NCBI GenBank assembly: GCA_036872755.1
Contig: JAVHNS010000013.1
Location: forward strand, 1,240,001-1,304,000
DNA length: 64,000 bases
Source: Orbilia blumenaviensis
Taxonomy: Eukaryota > Ascomycota > Orbiliomycetes > Orbiliales > Orbiliaceae
Direction of reading: 5' to 3'
The position numbers were made by a program, and so were the translations under genes. Shown here piece by piece: positions 34,537-46,905 of the stretch (positions within the stretch are counted from its first letter, which is position 1; each line of letters starts with the position of its first letter). The notes beneath the pieces were generated by a model. That model ran no database searches. It saw only the letters and a list, made by a program, of their open reading frames with translations, and was not told the DNA's origin.

Positions 34537-35880
34537 TCCGAACTGCTGCAATGTAATCTAGTGCATGTACAATAGTTAGCTCGGATAACAAGTAGTTACT
34601 TAGTAATACCTAATTCCTAAAATTGAATCATACGTCACTTTTCAACAGCCAATGGATTTCAATCGCAATCCCTGCGAATTAATACGAAAGCGTGGAAATA
34701 TTTCTAACATCACACATGTGCATGCATGATTAACGATATCAGCTTCATATCATACTTGAATAGTCACGTCAGGTGTCGCTGGAGGTAACTTTTGGATATT
34801 ACAAATACTTACAGGCGCCAAGCGGGCCTCTAGCCAGCTCCCTTATCGGAGTTTCTGCCAGAAAAGCACGCAAAACTGGATCGACGCTAGCGAGAACGTG
34901 GGATGGAATTGCAGGTTCCGGATTTAGGCGAATGAGGCTCTTGGCAACATTGACACCTCACCCAGAATGTGAGTTTATTTGCCTCTGCAGGATACGTATA
35001 TGAGCGTTCTGATCACGACGGATCATATGAGTCTCCTGATATGCAATCTTCCCCTCAAACTCTTCTTGCGTGAAAAAACTTAGGCCATACTTTTGATCTC
35101 CATGTTGAGTTATGTTACGTAAAACCCAACTCGCCAGCTGAAAAGCGATCGAGTGGTTGGTTTTGTGTGTGAAATAAAAAACTTTTGGGGTGGCCGAACC
35201 GCGAGGTTTGGGATCAAGGAGCTCCCTTTTTTTCTTGTTTATCTCGTTTGAGTTCCGAAATGCTAGAATGTGGGGCGTCACAAGGTTCCGAACTGCTTAG
35301 CTGACCCAATCATTTTCTGCCGTGCCGCCCAAAATCGGTGGGAAGGTAAAAAATCGGGGCCTTGTGAGTTCCGAAGTGCTAATTTTTTTGCCACCCATGC
35401 TGCTGAATGCATCCAGGCGACCAGGACCAGATTGGAAGGTAAAACCTCGAGATCACAACAATACCTGATTTTGATTCGTGGTAGTTATCCCCTGAATAAT
35501 TGAAGTTTACTGTTCAAGTCGCCGCCGCGGTCATGATATTCTCATGAAAATGGCCACTTCTCGATGCTTCTTCTAGCGCATTTCCTTATGCTGCCCAAGG
35601 CTGCATACATGAGAGTGCCATTTGGAAAAGAGCACCGGGCAGCCCGCCTTGCTTGAGGGATCAAAACAAGGAAGTGGTCTGACTTCCGGCCCAAGGCCAA
35701 GCCAATTAGTGGGTTTGCTCCGTTACATCGGCCCTGAGCACATTTCTCGACGCAATTTCGCCTGGCCAAGAGTAAGGCCAAGGAAGCTTGCGGGACAGTT
35801 CGAGGAATGCAATTAGGTAAAATGTGAGATCGTGGAACTCCGGCGCAGCAGTTCGGAAGATGAGACAATCCGAACTGCTA
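34537..35880. repeat. Cluster of six TCCGAA[ACG]TGCT motifs
   Basis: Copies at 34537-34547, 35254-35264, 35287-35297, 35370-35380, 35848-35858 (inverted) and 35870-35880. The last two form a perfect 11-bp inverted repeat with an 11-nt spacer. None lies in a gene. Confidence 0.8.
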
Positions 35881-38800
35881 CCTCTGCCCTCGAAGCCTCT
35901 CCGCGACTGATACATATTCATTTTCTGTTTCCTTGATTGGACCCTCCCATCCAAGAATAATCGATTGCCTTCGAGGGCGTCGGTGGGTCGGCGAGCTGGA
36001 GAGCTGATACTAATGGTTTGATGGATTTGAATGTTGTTACAGAGCAGAGTGTCTAATCATAAACCAGCAAAGCAAGTCCGTGTGCAGCTACACGCTTGGC
36101 TGGTGCACCCCTGTAACCCACACCAACACAAATCATATCATCCGACCACTAATAATTTAAAGACTTAAGGTGCACTGCATTAAGCCAGAACGATATCTAG
36201 GACATCTACAATCCGTCCCTTGCCTTCCTAGCGCTGCCTGACCTGGGACCTCCTCGGATCCATATATCCTCAAAATGTACCGATTATGGCTTCAAAATTT
36301 TCCAGGCTCAACCCCATAGCTACATGCATCTAATTTACCCACCAGCTATCGGCAAGAACCATCCGAACGGCATCGATTCTAGATTAAACACTGATCTTAA
36401 ACATGCACCCGCCATTGCATAAACTCGCACATCGGAACGTATAGTGAGACCCAAAGCCCTGGCTTGATAAGATACCAGATACCACCTCGTAAGGTCTTAT
36501 TTGCTTTATTTCATCAGGCTAACCGATCGACTCCCCTAGGTCAAATATGCAGGTTCCATATAGTATCTCTAATATTTGCTTTTGTATTATCAAAGACATC
36601 CGGCGTCACGCCCTTCGGTATGGACCATGTAGATATTCGTACCTTGCGGCACCAGCTAGCACTAATCGTAATTAATCGCCAGCCAGGGCTCCACGAGCTC
36701 TGTCCCAAGATTGATATTTGGGAAACTAGTAGGATATATGCCTTATTAATGTATTTAAAGCTTTATCCCGCTTGGGTTCATGTAATGTTAAATCCTGGGT
36801 ATGAAACAACCTATGTGGCTAGGTACCCGAGCCTTTGAATGTGAATTACCACGATGGGCGCAGTGCATGCCCAACCTGTGATTTCGTAAACTAATCAATT
36901 AATTAAATTCATATGGTTGTGAGTGCGACAAGACAACGCCAGTTCCTAGGTCCGTAAAATATAATTACTTTTGAGGGCCTTCTATCACATATATATGTAT
37001 AAAAGCAGCAGGAGGTTTCAAGGCTTCGATGCATACTAGTATACCGGCTAACTACGATAACTTGGCCAGAGCTAGATGACCGTTTATTTTATACAGGCCA
37101 TCAAACTATTCTAATTTCAAAAAACTTGCAGTTTCCAACAAACAAGAAAAAAAATCTTCCCAGCGTCGTTGCCTAGGAGCAGCTATCTTTCTGTTTCGGC
37201 GCAAAAGCACTGAGCGCCCTTTGACGTCGATGCGAACACCCTAATCCAGCATAACCGCCGTTCTTCAGTCACCTTCCTCTACCGACTTCCGAATCCCCCG
37301 CCGCTTATATATCATGGGTCCAATGCACATATTCACCATATTCCTGTATCTCTTTCTTGCAGGGATATGGTCAATGACTCGCCACACTCCCGTCAGGTCC
37401 AAAGTCGGGACCGCATAAAGCCGAAGGGTTACGTTATAGAAAGAGTGAGACATGGTTCATATTGAATCGGTGGTGCTATCCAGGTCCTACGATGCGTCTT
37501 TTATGTCTTTGCTGTCCCAAAGTCGTGGGGGTGGATTATACATTCCATTTGTAACGTCTGCCAGACCTACCCAAAGTAACTCCACAGCATACACTTCATT
37601 GCATTCGGGCTATCCCGCCTTCTTGAAGATCCCCTACACCATCTTTCTTCCTTGACTCGCGAGGTCTCTGTTCTTTTGCCTTTTCTTTTTTCTCCCCGGG
37701 GACCGGCTCGAGAGCGATCAGAAGCAGCTGAGAATTGTTTGATCCGCAAGACCTACAACTGACAGGGTTAGATCAGTACGAAGGTGCCCTTTCGAAAAAG
37801 CCTTTCCAGTGTGCCCAGGAATCTACCCTTGCCTTCACTATTCCCACAACCTGTCCCTCGAAAATAACCATTTTTATCTTGATACATATGTACAGAGTTA
37901 AAAAGTTTCCTGTAGTATACGGTTCAGCAAGGTTTTAGCTAGTCAAAATAGTCATACCCGCAATATCCAGCGTAGGCCTATTGGAGGAGATAGCAGGCTC
38001 GGTACGAGGCTTCCGCGATTCAGCTTTGACCCACGTAATGAAAATACACTCCCCTAAGTCATCTCCCGAGCTTACCAAAAACTCGTACAGCCCCCCTCCA
38101 TTTAAAATTCTAACCACCGAGGCATTCATACTCAACACTATCTTAACAGCTCTAATAGAGTTAAAGCAGCTGATTTCTTGTATAAAATAACTTTCATCTA
38201 ATGGAATGGATGAAAGTCATAGAGCCTCGGGCGGTTATTCCCAGCAACATACTCAGCCATCGAATTCTAAATATCGTAAACCAACCTCTGCGAAGTGGCC
38301 TGATTGGTTTCACATCATCCCAGAATCCTAAAATATGGCAACGCCCATACTCGATATCTATCCTCGTATAATATACTTCGACTCGACCTGAAGACAAGCT
38401 ATATCTATATTGGATATTATAACCCGAAGCCAGTAACCTTCAATTGATAGAGGTCGATGTCGAGCTCACGACGCAAAGATTAGAGAAACCCGGTCAACCC
38501 GACAGATCTTCACTCCGAGCTAAGCGTACCATATACTCGTATACGACAATACCCTTCATGAATTTGATCATCATGAACACAAGGTCGTCGCGATATCGCC
38601 TCCGCTTTCGGTATCCACCACCATTTTAATATCGAATTTTCATAATCGCGAACTTTATTCACACTAATACTCTGCAGCTGATGGAAACGGGGTCTCAGTG
38701 GTATTAAGTATTATTGAAAAGGAAAAGGGAAGGAAAAGGAGAGGAGGGATGTAATCAATCTGCGCCAGGCCTGGAATGCAAAAGTCCCGCATCGCACCCG

Positions 38801-41129
38801 GCTTTAAACGCCCGACGTCAGTCGCCGTCAGTCACATTCTCAAACCTCGTCGTCACCATCAACACCTTCTAACGGGCTCTGTAGCACGCGCGGTTAACAG
38901 CGGCGGGATACTTTTTGTGGATTTCAGAGACGAGTAGTAGTTATAAGGTGTTAATCTAGACCAACCGGGTTTTTCTGGGTTATCACTAAGTTATGGGGGG
39001 TATCTGTGTTGTTGTTCCGGGATTTCTTTTTGGGGGGACGAAAGCGTAGGTGGATGGCTTAAAATAAAACGGGTTGATAAGGCCCGTGACAGGAGTAGAT
39101 ACTTAGATATCATAAGGCGAGTTACGTCAGTTAAGGATATCAATAAGGAATAATCCCAGTAAATATAGACGGAACTTATAACACAATCCATTGTGACGAA
39201 TTGAATAGCAACGCTGAATGCCAGGAGAGATGACCGCCCTAACGAAATTACAATATTGCCTACCTCTAAGCTGCTCGCCGTGAGGTAATGGGGAAAGCAA
39301 GTAGAGGAGAAACCTTACGCATTTGTAAATGCTATACCATATTGTCTTCAGTGACTTATGAACCCCGGCGCAAACTTATCCGACCCAGAGTTTTCAAAGG
39401 CCATCGAGAAGCGAACACCGACGCCCTTAGAGGCAGAGATGAATATGCTGTTGTTTAGGCCGTCAAAGAGATAGTCTATTAGCTAGCTCATTAGTGAAAT
39501 ATTTGATGAGTTCTTTCAACCCTCCTAGGTCTCCGGGGCACTGGTGACGATAACACAATTCATTCTGTTTCACGCCAGAGAGACTAACTCATCTCTCAAT
39601 TATCGTGATTTTTAAGTCATGGCTCAATCGTCTCCTCCTGTTCGCTTATTAGCTGGTTCCCTAAATAGTCGTCGATCCTGTCCGCAAAGTCGTCCCAGTA
39701 TACATCTATGCATGCCACCGGGATCCGAGATCAAACCGGCCGGGTGTGTTTTCTTATATACAAATATCTAACAGGAGGGATTATGTGATAGCTAACAACG
39801 GGGAAAATTTTGTCCGCAAATAAGAATTCCAGCCAATACACGGTCACGAGAATTAGTCCACAATCTACCACTTTTGAAGGTTGCACAGGTGGCCCCTTAG
39901 GGTTGGTATACTTTCGATGCATCAATGGCCGGTTAGTGTGTATTGATAAGATTATTTCTTCAGTTTCCTACACTCCCAGAATTTCGAGACGCATCTTTAA
40001 CACTCAAAGCTTTAAAGCGCTAAGAACCATCGGCTCTGGGGGCCAGTGTGTCTCGGCTTAGGTTGAGGTTCCCCAGAGCAGTTTTCCTCTGTAGCTTGAC
40101 CTAACCTCCGAAGGTTTACTTATGAGTCGAGATTTTGGATATAATTAGTTGTCGATCTTCAAGTAGATCAACTTCGCATCTTCGGTAAAGCCCTGAACCA
40201 AGTTCGATACCATTTCGAATATTTCTCCACACCACGGTAAATCGAGTTCCCTTGTTCATAGGCTTATTCAGAAATGTAAACATTAGTACGTATACTTTTT
40301 ATCCGCCCGGAATTTTGTTTGACAAAAACGCTCAGTCGTATTATTCGTGTGTACATTTACCCTTGTGTGGCGTATCAGGATACTGCGTTGCATCTTTTTC
40401 TGCAACCCACAGAAAGACAAAAGTGAACCCAATTCGGGTTTAGGATCTCAGGAATGGAGGGTATATCTCTTAAAGTTAAAACGTTGGACTAAATAAGTCA
40501 AAAACCACTTTAAAGTGTCCCGAAATATCTAGCTAGGACGTCTTTGGACACTAAAACGTAGTTACCTACTTGGAAAGGGTCTTATATAGACGGAGACAGA
40601 AACCGGACTAATGGGTAACAATGATAGTAGTGCTTGTATTAGCTCTATAGTAGTCGATCAAGACGTTCTTACTTGGTTGCACTGTACGTGTTGAGGATGC
40701 TATTCAAAGTCTTAGTCTAGGAGCATATAGTATACCGTATTGGTCATTAGGCAAAAGACAAATGCACTGAAGCAAAGTAGGAACGGAGCTGTGCACTAGT
40801 ATCTTGTATATACTACTACGGATATGATGATTTCCAGCAGTATTGGTATTAGAGTAATAGTGGCGGTGTAGTAGTAGTAGTAGTCATGGTGACGGCGATT
40901 GTGGTGGTTACGGCAGTGATATCTAGGCCGTTAGTACTTAATATCGCAAAACGCGATACAATACCATACGGAGTTTTGGCCGGTTTCTCAAGATGGATTA
41001 TAGAAAAAAGGTAACTTAAGACGGTATAGATACCTAGGTAGGTACCTAGTAGGTAATTTGAAAGAAAATTAGACGGCTTGCGTTCTTTTTAAAATCCTTT
41101 GATATTCGGAAGCAGTCCTAGGAAAGTAC

Positions 41130-41215
41130 TCAAAAGTTTATAGAACGAGGATGATGAGTAAAGAGAGAGGAGAGAAGAGAGACCTCTGGTATAATATGAT
41201 TAGGGATTAGAGAGA
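41130..41215 (-). repeat. Dispersed repeat, copy C (inverted)
   Basis: Read on the minus strand it shows ccagaggtctc followed by a CT-rich run, actcatcatcct and gttctataaa, matching copy B (24186-24250) at most positions. Confidence 0.6.
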
Positions 41216-41898
41216 TGTGTAGCTGATCACTAACAAAAACTCCTACGGTATACCGATAATCTTTAACAATAAACTCAACTCGTACTTTCCACTCTTTTTT
41301 TTTTTTGTCGACACCACCATCGCGCGTCAGAAGCAACCACCACAACCGCGACAAGCGCATCAGAGACTTCCAGCAATCCTGGACCACCAAGGTATTCTTG
41401 ATCCTATTGATCCAAAAGTCCAAGAAACATTTTTTTAAACCTTCGAATCTTGTCGTCGGCCGATGCTAACCATTTCTACAGCAACCTGCGTACACGCCAC
41501 TTCTACACGCACCTTCTGCACGCATCTCAAAGTGTTAATCCAAAAGGCTGTCCGCGTTACTCTATACCTGGACTGATCTCCACTATGTGCCTGACATAAA
41601 GCACCTACATCAACCAACTACCTGCGCAGAAAAGTATATTGCTCCACTGCTATAACCCCTCCGCCTTCTAGTTAGTCTCTTTAGTTATAATATATTCCCA
41701 GAGCTCTGAACTCCGTTAGTCCTGCAAGACAGACCAAGGTGGGCATGAGTCCTCGTAATTTCCTTCAAGCAACTAACAAGTACTTCGCTAGCCGTTAGAT
41801 CTTTCAAAAGTTTCTTCCTCCGAAAATCAACTCAGTTCAGCTTAAAATCCTCCTCTCCCTACCAAAGAAAAAAAAAAGAAAAGAAAAGAACAGAAAAT

Positions 41899-43077
41899 AT
41901 GGAATCCGGATCGGATACTGGGCCGAGTGCACAGAGTGTGTCCCGTAAACCAACAGAAGCGGAATCCAGATTTCTTAGGGAGCTTGAGGAGGCCATCAGA
42001 CAACGAAATGCTACCTACAAACTGGTTTTCCTAATTACCATGGCTTTTGAAAATGACGACACAAACGCGAGAAGCGATTGCAAAGCCTTTGCAAAGTATA
42101 TGAAGGATGTTTTTGGTCTCAAAGACACCAATGTGCTCGAGATCATATTCCCAGAGGATCAAGACGCGGCCATATACTTTTCAAGAGAAATTGTTGGCAA
42201 GTTCAACCAAATAGAGCAGTCTTGTGTCGGAAAGAAATTGCTACTCTTACACTTCGCAGGTCACGGCACTCTTGACAGTTCCAACCAATTGGTGCTTCGA
42301 GGCAATTTAACTGATTGCAACCAGGAGCTTCCCTGGGAGCTAGTCAGAATCACTCTTCTTGATCCAAGAAGATTGCGACCCCGTGGTGAAGTGGATGTCG
42401 CCTGCGTCTTGGACTGCTGTCATTCAGGAGCTTTTTTCAGGCCAAATATGCCATCAAGCATGACCGTCGAGGTCTTAGCGGCGACTGGTGAGACATCTAC
42501 GACCACCGCAAGAAAGTCACAAAATATAGAAGCAACCTTCACGCAGAGGTTCATTTCCGAAATGCGCATGATGATCAGCGAAGAAGAGAAGTCACGAGTC
42601 ACCTTTCCCGAGATTTTCAAGAAGATTCAACGCCGAAAACGAGAATCTTCTAAGTCGCTACCAGTGTACAGGATGCTATACGGAGAGACTCCAATCTTGC
42701 TCCCCATTAAATCACAGCAACTCCTCCAGCCATCTCCAATTATTGGTAAGTCTAATTCGCTAGACATGGATAACTGGAGACCCAAAGTGCACTCCGTTGC
42801 GCTCAAAGTTCGCATCAAAAGCGAAATCAACGAGGAAAGCACTCGCACCATGATCAGATGGCTCCATCAACTACGAGGTGACTACCAAATCGAGGTTACG
42901 GCGGTTAACGAGACAAATTCAACGGTTGTGTTTCTCACCGTACCATATACAAACCTGTATATAATGTACAGGTTGGAGATGCGTGGACTTTTTAAAGTTG
43001 ATGTTATCTGCGAGAATCTGTATTCTCGAAACCTCCTTGATGAAATCATCAATCTAGAGGTCGTCGAGGCCACATGA
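41899..43077 (+). CDS. Caspase-like (clan CD peptidase C14) domain protein
   Basis: Single exon, 392 residues. The caspase-fold p20-like part spans about 35-280: beta strand KLVFLITMAFEND, AGHG with catalytic His122 (LLLLHFAGHGTLD), and DCCHSG with catalytic Cys174 (VACVLDCCHSGAFF). Both residues of the dyad are present. The p10 part ends near LPVYRMLYGETPILLP. Residues 295-392 form an extra alpha/beta domain (VALKVRIKSEINEES, MIRWLHQLRGDY, VVFLTVPYTNLYIMYRL) that I do not recognise. No N-terminal Pro/Gln-rich prodomain of classical fungal metacaspases is present. Such proteins often act in regulated cell death or beside NLR-like proteins; none is adjacent here. Substrate specificity cannot be inferred. 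Confidence 0.9.
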   Translation: MESGSDTGPSAQSVSRKPTEAESRFLRELEEAIRQRNATYKLVFLITMAFENDDTNARSDCKAFAKYMKDVFGLKDTNVLEIIFPEDQDAAIYFSREIVGKFNQIEQSCVGKKLLLLHFAGHGTLDSSNQLVLRGNLTDCNQELPWELVRITLLDPRRLRPRGEVDVACVLDCCHSGAFFRPNMPSSMTVEVLAATGETSTTTARKSQNIEATFTQRFISEMRMMISEEEKSRVTFPEIFKKIQRRKRESSKSLPVYRMLYGETPILLPIKSQQLLQPSPIIGKSNSLDMDNWRPKVHSVALKVRIKSEINEESTRTMIRWLHQLRGDYQIEVTAVNETNSTVVFLTVPYTNLYIMYRLEMRGLFKVDVICENLYSRNLLDEIINLEVVEAT

Positions 43078-43841
43078 GCCCCAACGGATAAATAGAGTCT
43101 ATCCCTTGGTTGTGGAAGCATGGTCGAGGACGTTGAAATCCCGGAGCAGGCGGAGGAGGCAGCAAGACCAGCCACTCCTAAGTCCGACAAGGCGTAATAC
43201 AGTTAATTCTTCATTTGTTGAGGCAACAAAGTCTTAACAGTTTAACTAAATTGTGTCAGGCATATAGTGGAGATTAGTTCAGGTAGAGAGTAACGTACGT
43301 GGACAGCCTTTTGGCTTAACAAACCGCACCGGAATTGCGCTCCAGAAAGAACCAGTTTAATTTTTAGTTGACGAGATGAGCCGATCGCTCCCAGCTAGAA
43401 TCCCTCTAGTTGAACGAAACTCTGCATCTGTCTATGAGGCTGGCGGAATCCCGGAAGCATACATGTTGGATTATGAGATAATTTGTGTTGTTTATTAGTG
43501 AGGACTCATACTACCTATCAGCTTCTCGAACACCTCGGATATCCCTGGCTATAGGAAAATACTCTTGAACTAAGGGATCCCAGAATCTCGAGACGTGATT
43601 TTACGGGGCGGTCTTAGAATTTACATGAACGATCACAAAGTAGGTATATAGTGTGTTTGTTGTTCATTGCATTAGGCTAGAATCGCATCGGATCATATAT
43701 ACATATCAATATATTGTAGTACTGCATTATGGCATGCACATATATTTTGTATATTGTGCCGATATACTATTTCCAGACCTACAGGTAACTCCAAATACTC
43801 ACATCTTATATATTCAAGTGCAGAGCATTAAACGTTAGCCC
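43078..43841. other. Intergenic, convergent 3' ends
   Basis: Between the caspase-like gene (+) and the CorA-like gene (-). AT-rich, no coding signal. Confidence 0.5.
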
Positions 43842-46188
43842 TCAATCTATGGCCCTTTTTCTGTTTCTCCTCGCCTTCTTAGTCCCCAGCATTATTTTGT
43901 TTAGCTTGCCTACGCACAGCAAGAATGTTGACGTCAAGAATACTGCTACGCCTGACGCTCCCCAGAAATGCGCTGCCGTATAGTGACCAGTAATACCCTC
44001 GACATCCATACTAAAATAAGCCATTATTAGGGATAGTGGGAGAAATACTATTGTGAATTTGACCAGAGTAATAGATAGGAGTGATAACTTTTCGACTGCT
44101 TGGACTTCGCGGAAATTTAGACGATTGAAAGTCTGAAACCGTCAGCTGGCTGTTTGCACAACATGGCCAAATATAGGAGCGTTTAACATGGGCCAGGATC
44201 CTTACCAAAGATATCAGTCCCTCTGCTTCTTTTTCACACTCTGCAATCTCGCCGATAGCGAGGTACGTAATTCGATGTTTTAATCTCGCAAACCTAGTTA
44301 GGGCCAGTGGTCCGAATTTCTTTTCTGGTGCGCTAGGTAGATGCTTGTTCTCTTCTAGTAGGCGGTTTAAAACTAGCTCGTAGCTTTGGTAAACTCGTTT
44401 TAGCGTTGCTAGGCGTCTTACGATGTCATGGAGTTCATCGATGTGGTAGAGTTGGGGGTTTTCATTTTTCTAACCAGGCGATGGTATACCGTCAGCCCCT
44501 ATAATCGATAATGCGATCTAATATTATTAGTCGGGGGCTAGTGTGATCAATACCATCTGACTGAGTTTGTTCGTATAAGGATGTGCCCTATCGACCGTCA
44601 GTCCCCATGTCGAATACCAGTCATCAAACAGGTAGTAGAATAGCAAGTCGCATGATTGCTCGGGCTAGGAAATTTCGAAAATGTTTTAGCAGACAGCTTT
44701 GCACCATGAATAATGGGTACAAGAGCATAATTACCGACTGTCGTACAATCAGCGCCCCGGTTTCCATAGCTAATTCTGGGTTGTAGGCATCTGAACCGTC
44801 CATATTTCTGGGTACCCCTGCTGCGGATAGACACTTTAAAACCATCCGAATGTTTCTCCTTACTTTTGCTGTTGTACGCCTTACTTTGTCGTATGTTGCC
44901 ACATCTGGTCTAAACGGGGGGAAGGGCTCATGGAGTGTTATTACTGTGTTATCATCGAGTTTGATGAGCCATATCCAGAGCCGGAGCATACGAGGATGGT
45001 AATGATCCTCGTCAAAGTCTGCGGCATTATCAAAAATATCATCAGCCTGATCTAAGCTATATGACTTGTTTGCATGTGGATTTTCCGTAGCGTTGTTTGA
45101 CTGGCTTTGGCGATTGAATTTGTTTTGGGCGTATTGAGAGACTCGGTGGCGTTTTGAATCTGTGACCGGCAGACGAGGAACAGAGCTTTGGCGAGAGTCG
45201 GGATTAATTGGTTGTGGCGTAGTTGTGAGGGGGAGTTCCTCACTATGATCAGGCAGGCGTGAAGACTTTCTGAATATCCTCTTATGCCACGATGCAGGTT
45301 TCGCAACGGGATCTTCCTCCGGGAATAGGCCTCTGCTCCTTCTATCATCGTCGTCCGATGGCGCGAGGTTATGCAATGTGTTTATCCCCAATATTAAGAC
45401 TTAGCGGGTCAGAAAAAGTGTTTTTTAGCCCAGGTTGCGGTTGTAACAGAAAATTACAACTCAGCGTTATGCTTACATCTTTCATCATACTCAAAAGAAG
45501 ACCAATGCCACATCTTTCGGACAATCTCGAGATTTCCTTTCCCGCGAGGTGAGGTCATACTCGCTCGAGTTCGGGCGGATACGCCGTACTTTTCAAGCAG
45601 CGCCTATTGACCCAATTAGCAATTTGTATTACTCAAGCAACTTAAAGCCCATCTATATGCTTGCACTTGGGTTCTCGACGTTGAAAAACATAGGGACCTA
45701 CATTTACGAAGACACGCTGCTCATATGCATCAAATACAGCACTTGTAAGTTCGAACTTGTTAGCAAGGCCGGGCATTTTAATCTTGTCGGTCAGAAGCAT
45801 TTCAGTGACAGGTTGGTTCGAGGCCTACATACATCCATCTCGACTTCGGACAACTAGGACGCTATCACCCCATCACACTCATTTATTAACACCCTGTACA
45901 AATCCATTTATATTCTCTCTTCTCTCTCTCTCCTTTTGTCAGTAGAGTTATTCATAATTATAATCGTACCTGGTCGATATTCTTCCACGACTCCTTCACT
46001 GCGCCAATCTGCCGTTCGTCAAAGTCCCAACCAACATATGCGTTGTCTGGCCCAAAATCCACCACCATGTTCCGGCACTGGAAATCCGATAGCCTTTCAT
46101 CTGCCTGCCTCAGAATATCCTCTTCGTCCAAGCATTTAAAGTCGAGGTCGAAGGATTGATAATATTGTTCATCGGTCGCAGACTTCAT
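43842..46188 (-). CDS. CorA-like divalent-cation-transporter family protein
   Basis: Member of the ascomycete CorA-like family with a long soluble N-terminus and two C-terminal membrane helices. Supported exons: 46188-45970, 45603-45477, 45399-44735, 44664-44554, 44469-44206 and 44132-43842. A further small exon must lie between 45603 and 45970 (its frame includes KIKMPGLANKFELTSAVFDAYEQ); its borders are uncertain. Hallmarks: DLDFKCLDEEDILRQADERL at the N-terminus, LWIWLIKLDDNTVITLHEPF mid-protein, FYYLFDDWYSTWGLTVDRAH, the long helix TFNRLNFREVQAVEKLSLLS, then two membrane helices (TLVKFTIVFLPLSLIMAYF; ASGVAVFLTSTFLLCV). The canonical GMN loop after TM1 is replaced by SMD, so Mg transport is doubtful. 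The intron before exon 45399-44735 would use an AAG acceptor. N-terminus may extend further. Confidence 0.78.
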
Positions 46189-46905
46189 TTCGTCGAGCTT
46201 ACAAAGATTCAAGTCCAGCCTTTGAAGTATATACCAAGAGGTGAACGCTGCGCAGGCGCCAAGTCAACTCGAGTCCTTTCGATGGACGAATTCGATCGAA
46301 TCGTTATTGATTCTATGTAGTATTCCCCTGAGCTGGGATTTAAATCTACAGAGGAGTTTTGACCCAGCGCGATGCTATATGGGATTTCAAGCATGCTAGC
46401 CTGCGACACTAGCAGGGGTGCCGACACCAGCTCGCGAAACCCGCCCCGATCAAATTAATGTCGCAGAATCTATAGCAGTGCGATACTAACGTGCAACTTG
46501 CGCATATGCCTATGCGATCGAATTGTGAACTTTGTCAATGTCAAGGCGGCGAAGAATTGATACTGAAATCCTACGACCTAGTAACGGAGGGGACTTGTCC
46601 GCCCCGTCGCTGCCATCGCTTTGACCGACGAAATGACACAGGTCGACACGTAGCTCCGTATTTTGCCGGAGCCTGACGCTATCGATAGAATATTAGCCCG
46701 TATATGATCAGTTTTGCATGTTGCACGGTTTCATGGCATTCGTTAGCTAGCATGCGCTTTTGGCTTTTCGGATGAGGCCTGTGTTGCGATATTGGCGTAA
46801 TGCTAGATGATTGGCTACAGGGGTGTGCCCACCAAACATTACAACGCCATGAACACCCACATGCACAATAAGACCCCAGGATACTTCCAAAGATACCTCG
46901 AAAGC
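46189..46905. other. Divergent promoter, CorA-like gene and CIA30 gene
   Basis: 0.7 kb. An open minus-strand frame (46427-46209) could hold additional 5' exon sequence of the CorA-like gene but shows no recognisable domain. Confidence 0.45.

Larger units (their letters stand above)
34495..41898. other. Gene-poor 7.4 kb region
   Basis: No complete gene found. Contains the TCCGAACTGCT motif cluster (34537-35880). A 124-codon frame at 36464-36838 (with ELCPKIDIWETSRIYALLMYLKLYP) vaguely resembles the C-terminus of fungal transcription-factor domains and could be a relic; I would not call it a gene. A (gta)n run at 40868-40882 and repeat copy C at 41130-41215 are present. A purine-rich stretch lies just before the caspase-like gene. 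Confidence 0.5.

Noticed and set aside
36464..36838. 124-codon frame resembling the end of a fungal transcription-factor domain
   Set aside because: Similarity is impressionistic, there is no zinc-cluster exon upstream, and no splice structure could be built.
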